A DNA stretch of 9,865 bases from Flavobacteriaceae bacterium (GCA_003511845.1 DOIV01000032.1:1-9865), one strand, 5' to 3'; counted from the stretch's first letter, positions 1-7,362 are shown. A program made the numbers and translations. The notes: generated by a model not told the origin, from the letters alone.

Positions 1-50
1 TTTTTGTCATGTACTTAGAGGATAAGGTTGAAGTTTTTCATTAAACAAAA

Positions 51-176
51 TTAATATTTTTCCGTTTTTAAATCAATAATATCAAACTGTTTATTAGAAT
101 TTAAATAATTAATAATCATACTCGTATCTCTGTTACTTCTTGAACTTGCTTGAAAGATTACAGTTTTATATTTCAT
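51..176 (-). pseudogene. N-terminal remnant of flavodoxin-fold NAD(P)H/FMN oxidoreductase (probable)
   Basis: A 41-residue minus-strand frame begins MKYKTVIFQASSRSNRDTSM and ends DIIDLKTEKY before a TAA. The first beta strand followed by a G/A-S-S-R-S-N phosphate loop and a later IDL strand is the start of the NADPH-dependent FMN reductase/flavodoxin-like family, whose members run to about 170-200 residues. Here the frame stops where the second conserved block should begin. The other two minus frames also stop soon after (TAA at 43-41 and TGA at 9-7), so no full-length continuation is possible inside the window without several lesions. I infer a decayed gene or gene fragment. It could instead be a short expressed peptide, but I know of no such family. 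It is divergent from the polyphosphate kinase gene. Similarity is by eye only. Confidence 0.5.
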
Positions 177-178
177 TG

Positions 179-211
179 TTGTAAGTTACAAGATTAAAAT
201 CACTATTTTTA
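179..211 (+). promoter_or_regulatory. Candidate promoter of the ppk2-peptidase-menD group, overlapping a palindrome
   Basis: TTG at 179-181 is followed 22 bases later by TATTTTTA at 204-211, which matches seven of eight positions of the Bacteroidota -33/-7 pattern (TTG, 17-23 bases, TAnnTTTG). This would start transcription about a dozen bases before the ATG at 231. The -33 element lies inside the perfect palindrome TTGTAA-G-TTACAA at 179-191, which could be an operator for this gene or for the divergent remnant, whose start codon is only two bases away. In such A/T-rich DNA both matches could be chance. Confidence 0.35.
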
Positions 212-230
212 ACCCATAATTTTAAAATTA

Positions 231-1088
231 ATGAGCTATAACAAATATAAGGTTACTACTGAAATTAACTTAAGTTCAATCGCAACGAATGAGAGCATTG
301 TAGATGCCAAAAAAACGCTCAAAAAAACTAGAAAACAAATCAGTAAGTTACAAGATGTAATGTATGCTCATGGTAAATATAGTATGCTGATTTGTTTACA
401 AGGTATGGACACTTCGGGTAAGGATAGCTTGATTCGTGAAGTTTTTAAAGACGTAAATGCTAGAGGCGTTGTAGTACATAGCTTTAAGGTGCCCTCAGAG
501 AAAGAATTGAAACATGATTTTTTATGGCGACATTATATTGCTTTACCAGAAAGAGGTAAAATAGGCGTATTTAATCGAACACATTATGAAAATGTATTGG
601 TAACAAGGGTGCATCCTGAATATATTTTAGGAGAGAATATTCCTGCTGTTAAAAGTGTTGACGATTTAGAAGATGCTTTTTACCATAAAAGAATGGATCA
701 TATCAATAATTTTGAACAACAAATTGTCGAAAACGGGACAATTATATTGAAATTCTTTTTACATCTTTCAAAAGACGAGCAGAAAAACAGGTTATTAAGA
801 AGGTTAAATTTAAAAGAGAAAAATTGGAAATTTTCATCGGGCGATTTAAAAGAACGTAAATTGTGGAATGAGTACCAAGCCTGTTATCAAGATGCAATCA
901 ATAGAACCTTTACAGAAAAAGCACCTTGGTATGTTGTACCTGCAGATGATAAAGCTTCAGCAAGGTGTATTGTTGCACAAACAATTTTAGATACATTAGC
1001 ATCTTATAATGACATAAAATATCCTGAGTTAGATGCCAAAACAACAGCACAATTAGAAGTGTATAAAACTCAATTAGAAAATAAATAG
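231..1088 (+). CDS. ppk2: Polyphosphate kinase 2 family protein (class III-like)
   Basis: PPK2 enzymes transfer phosphate between inorganic polyphosphate and nucleotides in the cytoplasm; class III members can phosphorylate both AMP and ADP, and so can regenerate ATP from AMP. The 285-residue protein has a helical N-terminus, a Walker A loop GMDTSGKDS at residues 58-66, and a Walker B-region block FNRTHYENVLVTRVHPE at 114-130, which has the N-R-x-H-Y-E/N form I associate with class III rather than the DRSWYNR form of class I. Next come KFFLHLSKDEQ at 174-184 and a basic lid segment (LLRRLNLKEKNWKFSSGDL) at 188-206, then APWYVVPADDK near the C-terminus. Length is normal for a single-domain PPK2. 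It is first in a three-gene plus-strand group, with one base between its stop and the next start. Family assignment is firm; the class is inferred from motifs. Confidence 0.93.
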   Translation: MSYNKYKVTTEINLSSIATNESIVDAKKTLKKTRKQISKLQDVMYAHGKYSMLICLQGMDTSGKDSLIREVFKDVNARGVVVHSFKVPSEKELKHDFLWRHYIALPERGKIGVFNRTHYENVLVTRVHPEYILGENIPAVKSVDDLEDAFYHKRMDHINNFEQQIVENGTIILKFFLHLSKDEQKNRLLRRLNLKEKNWKFSSGDLKERKLWNEYQACYQDAINRTFTEKAPWYVVPADDKASARCIVAQTILDTLASYNDIKYPELDAKTTAQLEVYKTQLENK

Positions 1089-1089
1089 A

Positions 1090-2499
1090 ATGAAAATAAA
1101 AGATATGAAAACAGTATTAAAAATTATAGTATTCCTTTTTTGTATTTCACTAACAGCACAAAGTATAAATCAAAAGGATTCAACACAAATGCGATCAATT
1201 TATACAGAAGCCTTAACAAAAGGTAGAACTTACAATTGGTTGAATTATTTAAGTAAAAATATTGGAGCAAGACTAGCTGGATCTAAAGCCAATGAAAAAG
1301 CAGTTACTTGGGCAAAATCAGAATTAGATAAATTAAAATTAGATAGAGTTTGGTTGCAACCAGTTACAGTTCCTGTTTGGGTAAGAGGCGAAAAAGAAGA
1401 GGCTCATATAGAAACTGCTCACGGTAATTTTAAGGTGAATATTTGTGCTTTAGGCGGATCAATTGCAACTTCAAAAGGTGGTTTGTTGGCTGAGGTTATT
1501 GAAGTTAAAAGTCTAAAAGAAGTTGAAGAATTGGGCGATAAAGTTAAAGGTAAAATCGTATTTTTTAATAGAGCTATGCCAGCTGATAAAATTGAAACCA
1601 TGAGAGCTTACGGAGCATCGGTAGATCAGCGATATAGCGGAGCAAGAGTAGCTGGTAAGTATGGTGCTGTTGGTGCAATTGTGCGTTCAATGAATTTGAA
1701 GATTGATAATTTTCCGCATACAGGTTCTATGAGTTATGGTGAGAATACTGAAAATGAAAAAATACCAACAGCTGCAATTAGTACTAATGGTGCAGAATTG
1801 TTGAGTAAATTATTAGAGCAAAAAGATGAAATGAAACTGAAGTTCTATTTTAAACAAAGTTGTGAGAATTTACCTGAAGCAGAATCTTTTAATGTAATAG
1901 GAGAACTTAAAGGGAGTAAATATCCAAATGAAATTATTGTGGTTGGAGGCCATTTAGATTCTTGGGATTTAGGCGAAGGATCTCATGATGATGGAGCGGG
2001 AATTGTACAGTCTATGGAGGTGATGCGAATATTTAAAGAATTGAGAATTAGACCTAAAAGAACCATTCGTGTGGTGTTGTTTGCAAATGAAGAGTTCGGA
2101 TTGAGTGGAGGTAAAGCTTATGCAGCTGAAGCTGAGAAAAAGAAAGAAAATCATATTGTGGCTTTAGAATCTGATTCTGGTGGGTTTACACCTCGAGGAT
2201 TTGGGTTTACAGCTAATGATGAAAATTACAATCAAGTATTAAAATGGAAATCGTTATTTGAACCTTATAATATCCATATTTTTGCTAGAGGCGGAGGCGG
2301 TGCAGATATTGGCCCGTTAAAAAAGGATAATAATGTGCTTTTAGGTTTGCGTCCAGATTCTCAACGTTATTTTGATTATCACCATACAGATGCTGATGTT
2401 TTTGAAGCTGTAAATAAACGGGAATTAGAATTAGGTGCGGCTACTATGGCTTCCATTATTTACTTATTTGATAGATACGGAATCAAAACGGGAAAATAA
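1090..2499 (+). CDS. Secreted M28-family zinc metallopeptidase (carboxypeptidase Q-like)
   Basis: The predicted product is an exported di-zinc exopeptidase that would cleave small peptides or dipeptides outside the cytoplasm. An N-terminal signal peptide (hydrophobic LKIIVFLFCISLTAQS, likely cut near TAQ/S at residues 22-25) has no lipobox cysteine after it. A PA-type insert covers roughly residues 120-240, and the M28 catalytic domain follows. Likely metal and catalytic residues are H288 and D290 (GGHLDSWD), D300/D301 (HDDGAG), E334/E335 (ANEEFG), D362 (ESDSGG) and H431/H432 (YHHTDAD). All expected sites are present, so it should be active. Length (469) fits the CPQ/PGCP-like subgroup. The ATG at 1090 is one base after the ppk2 stop; an in-frame ATG at 1105 gives a more typical signal peptide (MKTVLK...) and is an equally possible start. 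Substrate is unknown. Confidence 0.9.
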   Translation: MKIKDMKTVLKIIVFLFCISLTAQSINQKDSTQMRSIYTEALTKGRTYNWLNYLSKNIGARLAGSKANEKAVTWAKSELDKLKLDRVWLQPVTVPVWVRGEKEEAHIETAHGNFKVNICALGGSIATSKGGLLAEVIEVKSLKEVEELGDKVKGKIVFFNRAMPADKIETMRAYGASVDQRYSGARVAGKYGAVGAIVRSMNLKIDNFPHTGSMSYGENTENEKIPTAAISTNGAELLSKLLEQKDEMKLKFYFKQSCENLPEAESFNVIGELKGSKYPNEIIVVGGHLDSWDLGEGSHDDGAGIVQSMEVMRIFKELRIRPKRTIRVVLFANEEFGLSGGKAYAAEAEKKKENHIVALESDSGGFTPRGFGFTANDENYNQVLKWKSLFEPYNIHIFARGGGGADIGPLKKDNNVLLGLRPDSQRYFDYHHTDADVFEAVNKRELELGAATMASIIYLFDRYGIKTGK

Positions 2500-2519
2500 C
2501 AGGCTATCAATTAAAAATA

Positions 2520-4175
2520 ATGTACTCAAAAAAAGAACTTTCTCAATTGGTAGTGGCTTACTGTGCTGCTTATGATATTAAGCATGTCATTATTTCACCG
2601 GGCTCTAGAAATGCTCCGTTAACTATTGGATTTACAAATCATCCAAAAATTAAAACCTATAGTGTGGTTGACGAGCGTTGTGCTGCGTTTTTTGGTTTAG
2701 GTATAGCTCAGCAAATTAGAAAACCTGTAGCTTTAGTATGTACTTCTGGTTCTGCATTGTTGAATTATTATCCAGCTATAGCTGAAGCCTTTTATAGTGA
2801 TATTCCTTTAGTAGTTATTTCAGCAGACAGGCCTAGCCGAATGATTGATATTGGCGATGGTCAAACCATCCGACAAGAAAATGTATTTAAAAATCACAGT
2901 CTTTACAATGCGAATTTGATTGATGGAATTGAAAATGAATCAAAAAATTCTAAATTAATATCTAAAGCATTAAAACTGGCAACTTTTAAGAAAGGCCCTG
3001 TGCATATTAATGTTCCTTTTGATGAGCCTTTGTACGAAACTGTCAATCTTATCCCTACAAGAGATATCATTGTTGATAATCAGGTTTCTGATTATGAAAT
3101 GACACATAATTTTGAGTATTTTGGTGAGAAATGGAATACTTGTTCTAAAAAAATAGTATTGATTGGTGTTAATTATCCCAATCAAAAATTACAGCAACAA
3201 TTGATTGAATTGGCTAAAGATGGTTCGGTATTGATATTTACAGAAAACACTTCAAATGTCTATGATGATAAGTTTATCAATAGTATTGATAAATTAATAG
3301 CACCATTAAGTGAGTCTGAATTTTTAGATTTAAAACCAGACATGTTATTAAGCCTTGGCGGGATGGTGATTTCTAAAAAAATAAAACAATTTTTCAGAAA
3401 GTACAAACCGAAATATCATTTACATGTCGATGAAAAAAACATGCAAAACACTTTTCATTGTTTAAAATTTCATTTTGATATGACACCTGTATCATTTTTT
3501 GATGGTTTTTTACCACATACCAAGCCTCTTGTTAGTTCCTATCAAAAAAAGTGGTTGACCATAAAAAACATTAGAAATAAAAAACATTCTGAGTTTTTAA
3601 AGGAAGTAGAATTTTCTGATTTAAAAGTTGTAGAGTTGATTTTACAAAGTATTCCAGATCACGCACAATTGCAATTAGCAAATAGTTCTGTGGTAAGGTA
3701 TACTCAGTTGTTTGATAATAATTCTACCTTAAAAATTTTCTGTAATAGAGGTACAAGTGGTATTGATGGTAGTACTTCTACAGCAGTAGGTGCTGCACTT
3801 ATTGAAGGTAGGCAAACTGTTTTTGTAACTGGAGATATTAGCTTTTTTTATGATAGTAATGCACTCTGGAATAACTATATAAAAAACGATTTTAGAATCA
3901 TCCTTATTAATAATGGAGGAGGAGGTATTTTTAAAATTTTACCTGAACCTTCAAAAACAAATGCTTTAGACTATTTTGAGACACCACACAACTTGTCAGC
4001 CAAACATTTATGCGAAATGTATAAATTTCAGTATGCAAAAGCTTCAAATGAAACAGAGTTAAATCAGCAACTAAAAGTATTTTTTGACGATGAGAAATAT
4101 CCTAAGCTGTTAGAGATATTCACGCCAAGTGCAATAAATGACAAGCTCTTAAAAGACTATTTTAAGAGCTTTTAG
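2520..4175 (+). CDS. menD: 2-succinyl-5-enolpyruvyl-6-hydroxy-3-cyclohexene-1-carboxylate synthase (MenD)
   Basis: MenD is a thiamine diphosphate enzyme that joins 2-oxoglutarate (as a succinic semialdehyde unit) to isochorismate, releasing CO2 and pyruvate, in menaquinone biosynthesis. The 551-residue length is normal. Visible motifs are ISPGSRNAPL at residues 25-34, VVDERCAAFFGLG at 49-61 with the ThDP-activating glutamate E52, the SADRPSRM block in the N-terminal domain, CNRGTSGIDGS in the C-terminal substrate and cofactor region, and the ThDP/Mg motif starting GD at 438-439 and closing with NN at 451-452, followed by LINNGGGGIF. No key element appears missing. It starts 20 bases after the peptidase stop and probably shares its transcript. 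menB, a later step, lies 1.4 kb downstream beyond an opposite-strand gene. The last ten codons form one arm-loop-arm hairpin (separate entry). Confidence 0.97.
   Translation: MYSKKELSQLVVAYCAAYDIKHVIISPGSRNAPLTIGFTNHPKIKTYSVVDERCAAFFGLGIAQQIRKPVALVCTSGSALLNYYPAIAEAFYSDIPLVVISADRPSRMIDIGDGQTIRQENVFKNHSLYNANLIDGIENESKNSKLISKALKLATFKKGPVHINVPFDEPLYETVNLIPTRDIIVDNQVSDYEMTHNFEYFGEKWNTCSKKIVLIGVNYPNQKLQQQLIELAKDGSVLIFTENTSNVYDDKFINSIDKLIAPLSESEFLDLKPDMLLSLGGMVISKKIKQFFRKYKPKYHLHVDEKNMQNTFHCLKFHFDMTPVSFFDGFLPHTKPLVSSYQKKWLTIKNIRNKKHSEFLKEVEFSDLKVVELILQSIPDHAQLQLANSSVVRYTQLFDNNSTLKIFCNRGTSGIDGSTSTAVGAALIEGRQTVFVTGDISFFYDSNALWNNYIKNDFRIILINNGGGGIFKILPEPSKTNALDYFETPHNLSAKHLCEMYKFQYAKASNETELNQQLKVFFDDEKYPKLLEIFTPSAINDKLLKDYFKSF
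4143..4173 (+). terminator. Strong hairpin overlapping the menD 3' end
   Basis: AAGCTCTTAAAA at 4143-4154 pairs perfectly over 12 bp with TTTTAAGAGCTT at 4160-4171, around a five-base loop (GACTA). The arm ends in a short T run that reaches the first base of the menD TAG stop at 4173-4175. The stem therefore lies entirely within coding sequence. The T tract after it is short (TTT), so it may be a weak terminator or an mRNA 3'-end stabiliser working with the better terminator about 75 bases downstream. Confidence 0.5.
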
Positions 4176-4246
4176 GTAAAAATCTTTTTGACTTGAGCTG
4201 GTCTAAAACAGGTGAATGGTACTGATTTCTTAGGGGCAAGTAATCA

Positions 4247-4281
4247 AAATAGCTACCGTTTAAAGTAGCTATTTGGTTTTT
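4247..4281. terminator. Bidirectional intrinsic terminator between convergent menD and esterase-like gene
   Basis: AAATAGCTAC at 4247-4256 pairs perfectly with GTAGCTATTT at 4265-4274 (10 bp, eight-base loop). On the plus strand it is followed by GG and five T, a good intrinsic terminator for menD. On the minus strand the arm runs into TTTTGATTA, a weaker T tract, just past the TAA (4282-4280) of the opposite gene. The position between two convergent genes fits a shared terminator. Confidence 0.75.
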
Positions 4282-5515
4282 ATCTACCAGTGTCTTCTTC
4301 AATGTCGCTATCATTCACTTCGTCAACTTCAACGCCGCCGTTATTAAAATTTTTCTGTTTAGCTAATACACGTTCTACATTTTGGTAGTAGCCATCAGAA
4401 TTTGGATCATCTGATGAGATTTTAGCAAATCCGTTTTTATAGTATTTCAATGCTTTTTTATAGTCGTTACCAGTTTCATGGTATTGTCCTATATAATAGT
4501 CGCCAATTGGTGACTCAGGATATAAACGATTAATCATTTCTCCAAATTCTGCTAAATAAGCACCATCTTCTTTCTCAAGAATAATAGATTCTATTGCAAA
4601 AATATCGCGTTGTCTAATTTTAAGATTGGCACCAAATAAGAATTGAATCTCAACATATTTCTTTTCTAGATATTCAATAGCTTCCGAAGGACTTAAATCT
4701 GCCACTTCACTTTTGTACTCTTCTTTTGAAATGGAAGAATACATGTCAAATATATGAGACAATGCTCCTGGTATAGCTTGACCTATAGATGAAATCTTTG
4801 TAGAGGTATTGAACTCATCATATTTAAATTTAAAATGCTCATTTTCAAAATTTTTCAATACATAGTAAAGAGTTTCAATTGATTTTGATTTCTCTTCATT
4901 ATTAAATTTACCATTATTTAAATAATAATAAGTATTTGTATTTAAAGTAGGTACTTTACCTCTAAATAAATCAGCAATATCTTGAGAATAACTAGGGTTA
5001 ATATTTATATATGCATTAAAGATAGGTATAGGCTCTACCATGAAGTAATTGCTGAAATTTGCAGTTTTTGTATTTCCTACTATAGTTCTAAAAGAAGAAA
5101 TTCTATAATTATCTTCAACATAACCTATCAATTCATTTTTTATAAATTTATAAAATTTTGAACTTGATTCAGTAAGCATACTGTTCATGTCAATTTCACA
5201 ATCTAACTTACGTTCGTTTTTTTGATTTTGAAATATACCGACTACAATTTGTTCTGGAGCCTTGTCTTTAGCTGCAAAAAGCCTGGAATTTGCCACATAA
5301 ACATCAAATAGATATTCGGCATCTAGTATAATTGCTAAAGGGTATACTCTATCTGAATCTTCTTGATAAGAATCAGGAACATAAATTTTTAAAGTTCGGT
5401 TGTCGTGTAGCTCACCACTTAGCTCAACAGATCTAAACATTTCCATTTGGACATTTTGTCCAAATGCAATAATGCTAAGTAATAAAAAGAGAAGGTTAAT
5501 GTAGATTTTCTTCAT
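4280..5515 (-). CDS. Exported esterase-fold (alpha/beta hydrolase) protein with TPR-like C-terminus, probably catalytically inactive
   Basis: The 411-residue product has a signal peptide (MKKIYINLLFLLLSIIAFGQ, cut near residues 19-20). Residues about 30-260 resemble the Fes/esterase D-like putative esterases: LKIYVPDSY at 42-50, YPLAIILDAEYLF at 58-70, IVVGIF at 90-95, and RTIVG at 143-147, the strand before the nucleophile elbow. The elbow, normally G-H-S-x-G-G, reads GNTKTA at 147-152, with Thr149 at the Ser position. The region that should hold the catalytic His (about 237-252, before ALSHIF) reads NTSTKISSIG without His at the expected place. A TPR-like helical pair lies around 335-386 (DYYIGQYHETGNDYKKALKYY) and the tail is acidic (VDEVNDSDIEED). 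It would act in the periplasm or on the surface. I infer a binding or scaffolding role; no function is known to me. It is alone on the minus strand, between menD and menB. Confidence 0.75.
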   Translation of the reverse strand: MKKIYINLLFLLLSIIAFGQNVQMEMFRSVELSGELHDNRTLKIYVPDSYQEDSDRVYPLAIILDAEYLFDVYVANSRLFAAKDKAPEQIVVGIFQNQKNERKLDCEIDMNSMLTESSSKFYKFIKNELIGYVEDNYRISSFRTIVGNTKTANFSNYFMVEPIPIFNAYININPSYSQDIADLFRGKVPTLNTNTYYYLNNGKFNNEEKSKSIETLYYVLKNFENEHFKFKYDEFNTSTKISSIGQAIPGALSHIFDMYSSISKEEYKSEVADLSPSEAIEYLEKKYVEIQFLFGANLKIRQRDIFAIESIILEKEDGAYLAEFGEMINRLYPESPIGDYYIGQYHETGNDYKKALKYYKNGFAKISSDDPNSDGYYQNVERVLAKQKNFNNGGVEVDEVNDSDIEEDTGR

Positions 5516-5603
5516 GATTTTTACAATTTTTGGTTTTTAAACAAACTAATTTTTTTAGTCTTTTTCTTAATTATATCTTTACAAACGAATAAAATTGAAA
5601 AAT
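5516..5603. promoter_or_regulatory. Divergent promoter region for menB operon (+) and esterase-like gene (-)
   Basis: This 88-base A/T-rich gap must drive both neighbours. For menB, TATCTTTA at 5574-5581 matches seven of eight positions of TAnnTTTG and would give a leader of about 15-20 bases, but only TTA (5555-5557) stands at the -33 position. For the minus gene, TTAGTTTG (5549-5542) is a seven-of-eight match without a well-spaced TTG. A small inverted repeat ACTAA-N5-TTAGT at 5545-5559 lies between them and could bind a regulator or be chance. Confidence 0.4.
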
Positions 5604-6443
5604 ATGATACAGATAGACTGGAAAGTTGCAAAAAAATATTCTGACATCACTTATAAAAAGTGTAATGGAGTAGCTAGAATAGCCTTTAACAGGCCAAATG
5701 TACGTAATGCTTTTCGCCCAAAAACAACAAGTGAATTGTATGATGCTTTTTATGATGCACAAGAAGATACAAGTATTGGCGTTGTGTTATTGTCAGCTGA
5801 AGGTCCTTCAACTAAAGATGGTATTTATTCTTTTTGTAGTGGGGGCGATCAAAAAGCAAGAGGTCATCAAGGTTATGTAGGTGAAGACGGAATGCATCGA
5901 TTGAATATACTTGAAGTACAACGTTTAATTCGTTTTATGCCAAAAGCTGTTATTGCTGTAGTGCCAGGATGGGCAGTTGGTGGAGGTCATAGCTTACATG
6001 TAGTTTGCGATTTGACTTTGGCGAGTAAAGAACATGCTATTTTCAAACAAACCGATGCAGATGTAACAAGTTTTGATGGTGGTTACGGCTCAGCATATTT
6101 GGCAAAGATGGTTGGACAAAAAAAAGCAAGAGAAATTTTCTTTTTAGGGCGTAATTATTCCGCCCAAGAAGCATTTGAAATGGGTATGGTCAATGCGGTA
6201 ATTCCTCATGATGATTTAGAAAGTACAGCGTATCAATGGGCACAAGAAATTTTAGAAAAATCACCTACGTCAATAAAAATGTTAAAATTTGCGATGAATT
6301 TAACTGATGACGGTATGGTTGGGCAACAGGTTTTTGCAGGTGAAGCAACAAGGTTGGCTTATATGACAGACGAAGCAAAAGAAGGTAGAGATGCCTTTTT
6401 AGAAAAACGCAAACCAAATTTTGAAAAAAAGTGGTTACCATAA
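5604..6443 (+). CDS. menB: 1,4-dihydroxy-2-naphthoyl-CoA synthase (MenB)
   Basis: MenB closes the second ring of the menaquinone nucleus, turning o-succinylbenzoyl-CoA into 1,4-dihydroxy-2-naphthoyl-CoA in the cytoplasm. It is a crotonase-fold protein of 279 residues from the ATG at 5604. Key blocks are RIAFNRPNVRNAFRPKT near the N-terminus, FCSGGDQKARG with SGGDQ at 79-83, PGWAVGGGHSLH at 121-132 (oxyanion region), KQTDADVTSFDGGYGSAY at 148-165, and PNFEKKWLP at the end. Asp151 occupies the QTD/QTG position that separates bicarbonate-independent (Asp) from bicarbonate-dependent (Gly) MenB, so this one is predicted to be bicarbonate-independent. An in-frame TTG at 5595 would add three residues (MKN); the ATG fits family alignments better. 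It is the first gene of a five-gene run. Confidence 0.97.
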   Translation: MIQIDWKVAKKYSDITYKKCNGVARIAFNRPNVRNAFRPKTTSELYDAFYDAQEDTSIGVVLLSAEGPSTKDGIYSFCSGGDQKARGHQGYVGEDGMHRLNILEVQRLIRFMPKAVIAVVPGWAVGGGHSLHVVCDLTLASKEHAIFKQTDADVTSFDGGYGSAYLAKMVGQKKAREIFFLGRNYSAQEAFEMGMVNAVIPHDDLESTAYQWAQEILEKSPTSIKMLKFAMNLTDDGMVGQQVFAGEATRLAYMTDEAKEGRDAFLEKRKPNFEKKWLP

Positions 6444-6468
6444 TTACATGAATTTAAAAAAACAATAA

Positions 6469-7338
6469 ATGACATCACAAAAAGTTACATTTTTAATAAA
6501 ATGTGAAGATCAAAAAGGATTGGTAGTGAAAATTACTAGTTTTTTTTATGACAAAGGGTTTAATATACTAAGTTGTCAGCAATATGTAAATTCCAATCAG
6601 AATAAATACTATATGCGTATTTGTTTAGATCCAAAAGGAACCAATATTAATAAAGTGGCTTTAGAAAAAGATTTTTTAAGCGTAGCTAAACCATTAAACT
6701 TGTCTTGGTCTTCTCATTATGATAATGATAAGTCTAATGTTGCAATAATGGTTTCTCATACAAGTCATTGTCTTTATGATTTATTAGAGAAGCAAAGAGA
6801 AGGTGTTCTAGATTGTAATATAAAAATGATTATTAGCAATCATGAGAAATTAAAACCAATTTCTGAAATGTTTAATATTCCATATTATTATCTGCCTGTT
6901 GATAAAAATTCAAAAGGGCAACAAGAAGCTCAGGTAATGAAATTGTTAGATATAAATAAGATTGACTTAATTATTATGGCAAGGTACATGCAAATTTTGT
7001 CTTCAAATTTCATCAATAGTTATCCTGAAAAAATTATAAATATTCATCATTCTTTTTTGCCTGCATTTCAAGGAGCTAATCCATATAGAAGAGCTTATGA
7101 AAGAGGTGTTAAATTGATAGGAGCTACTGCCCATTATGCAACGGTAGACTTAGATGAAGGGCCAATTATTGAGCAGGGAGTTGAACGTGTAACGCATGAG
7201 AGCACACCAAAAACATTAAAGCGAATTGGTGCTGATATTGAGCGTTTGGTATTGGCAAAAGCTGTAAAGTGTCATTTGCAAAATCAGATAATTGTGGCAG
7301 ATAATAAAGCTATTGTTTTTCCAGAGGCTGGAGAATAA
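6469..7338 (+). CDS. purU: Formyltetrahydrofolate deformylase (PurU)
   Basis: PurU hydrolyses 10-formyl-THF to THF and formate, balancing the one-carbon folate pool and supplying formate. The 289-residue protein has an N-terminal ACT domain (about 1-80, FLIKCEDQKGLVVKITSFFY) and a formyltransferase-fold domain. Catalytic features are N191 and H193 in INIHHSFLPAF, and D229 in DLDEGPIIEQ, matching the Asn-His-Asp triad of the PurN/PurU family. The conserved ANPYRRAYERGVKLIGATAHY block lies between them. The N-terminal ACT domain and overall length separate it from PurN glycinamide ribonucleotide transformylase, which lacks the ACT domain. It starts 25 bases after menB and precedes the FAH-family gene by 24 bases, so co-transcription is likely. 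In E. coli PurU responds to methionine and glycine; the ACT domain here could do the same, which is an inference. Confidence 0.95.
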   Translation: MTSQKVTFLIKCEDQKGLVVKITSFFYDKGFNILSCQQYVNSNQNKYYMRICLDPKGTNINKVALEKDFLSVAKPLNLSWSSHYDNDKSNVAIMVSHTSHCLYDLLEKQREGVLDCNIKMIISNHEKLKPISEMFNIPYYYLPVDKNSKGQQEAQVMKLLDINKIDLIIMARYMQILSSNFINSYPEKIINIHHSFLPAFQGANPYRRAYERGVKLIGATAHYATVDLDEGPIIEQGVERVTHESTPKTLKRIGADIERLVLAKAVKCHLQNQIIVADNKAIVFPEAGE

Positions 7339-7362
7339 AATCATATAAAATACAATGAATAC

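Noticed and set aside
1419..2154. Minus-strand open frames of about 60 codons inside the peptidase gene
   Set aside because: They lie opposite a well-supported gene with an intact domain, have low-complexity translations and show no recognisable motif.
2970..3185. Minus-strand open frame of 71 codons inside menD
   Set aside because: It is a shadow of the menD coding sequence with no domain or signal of its own.
5595..5603. In-frame TTG start nine bases before the menB ATG
   Set aside because: ATG at 5604 gives the usual flavobacterial MenB N-terminus, and TTG starts are rare; the extra three residues have no support.
5571..5880. Minus-strand (5571-5762) and alternative plus-frame (5698-5880) ORFs over the menB 5' part
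   Set aside because: Both overlap clearly conserved MenB codons; the plus-frame translation is methionine- and glutamine-rich nonsense.
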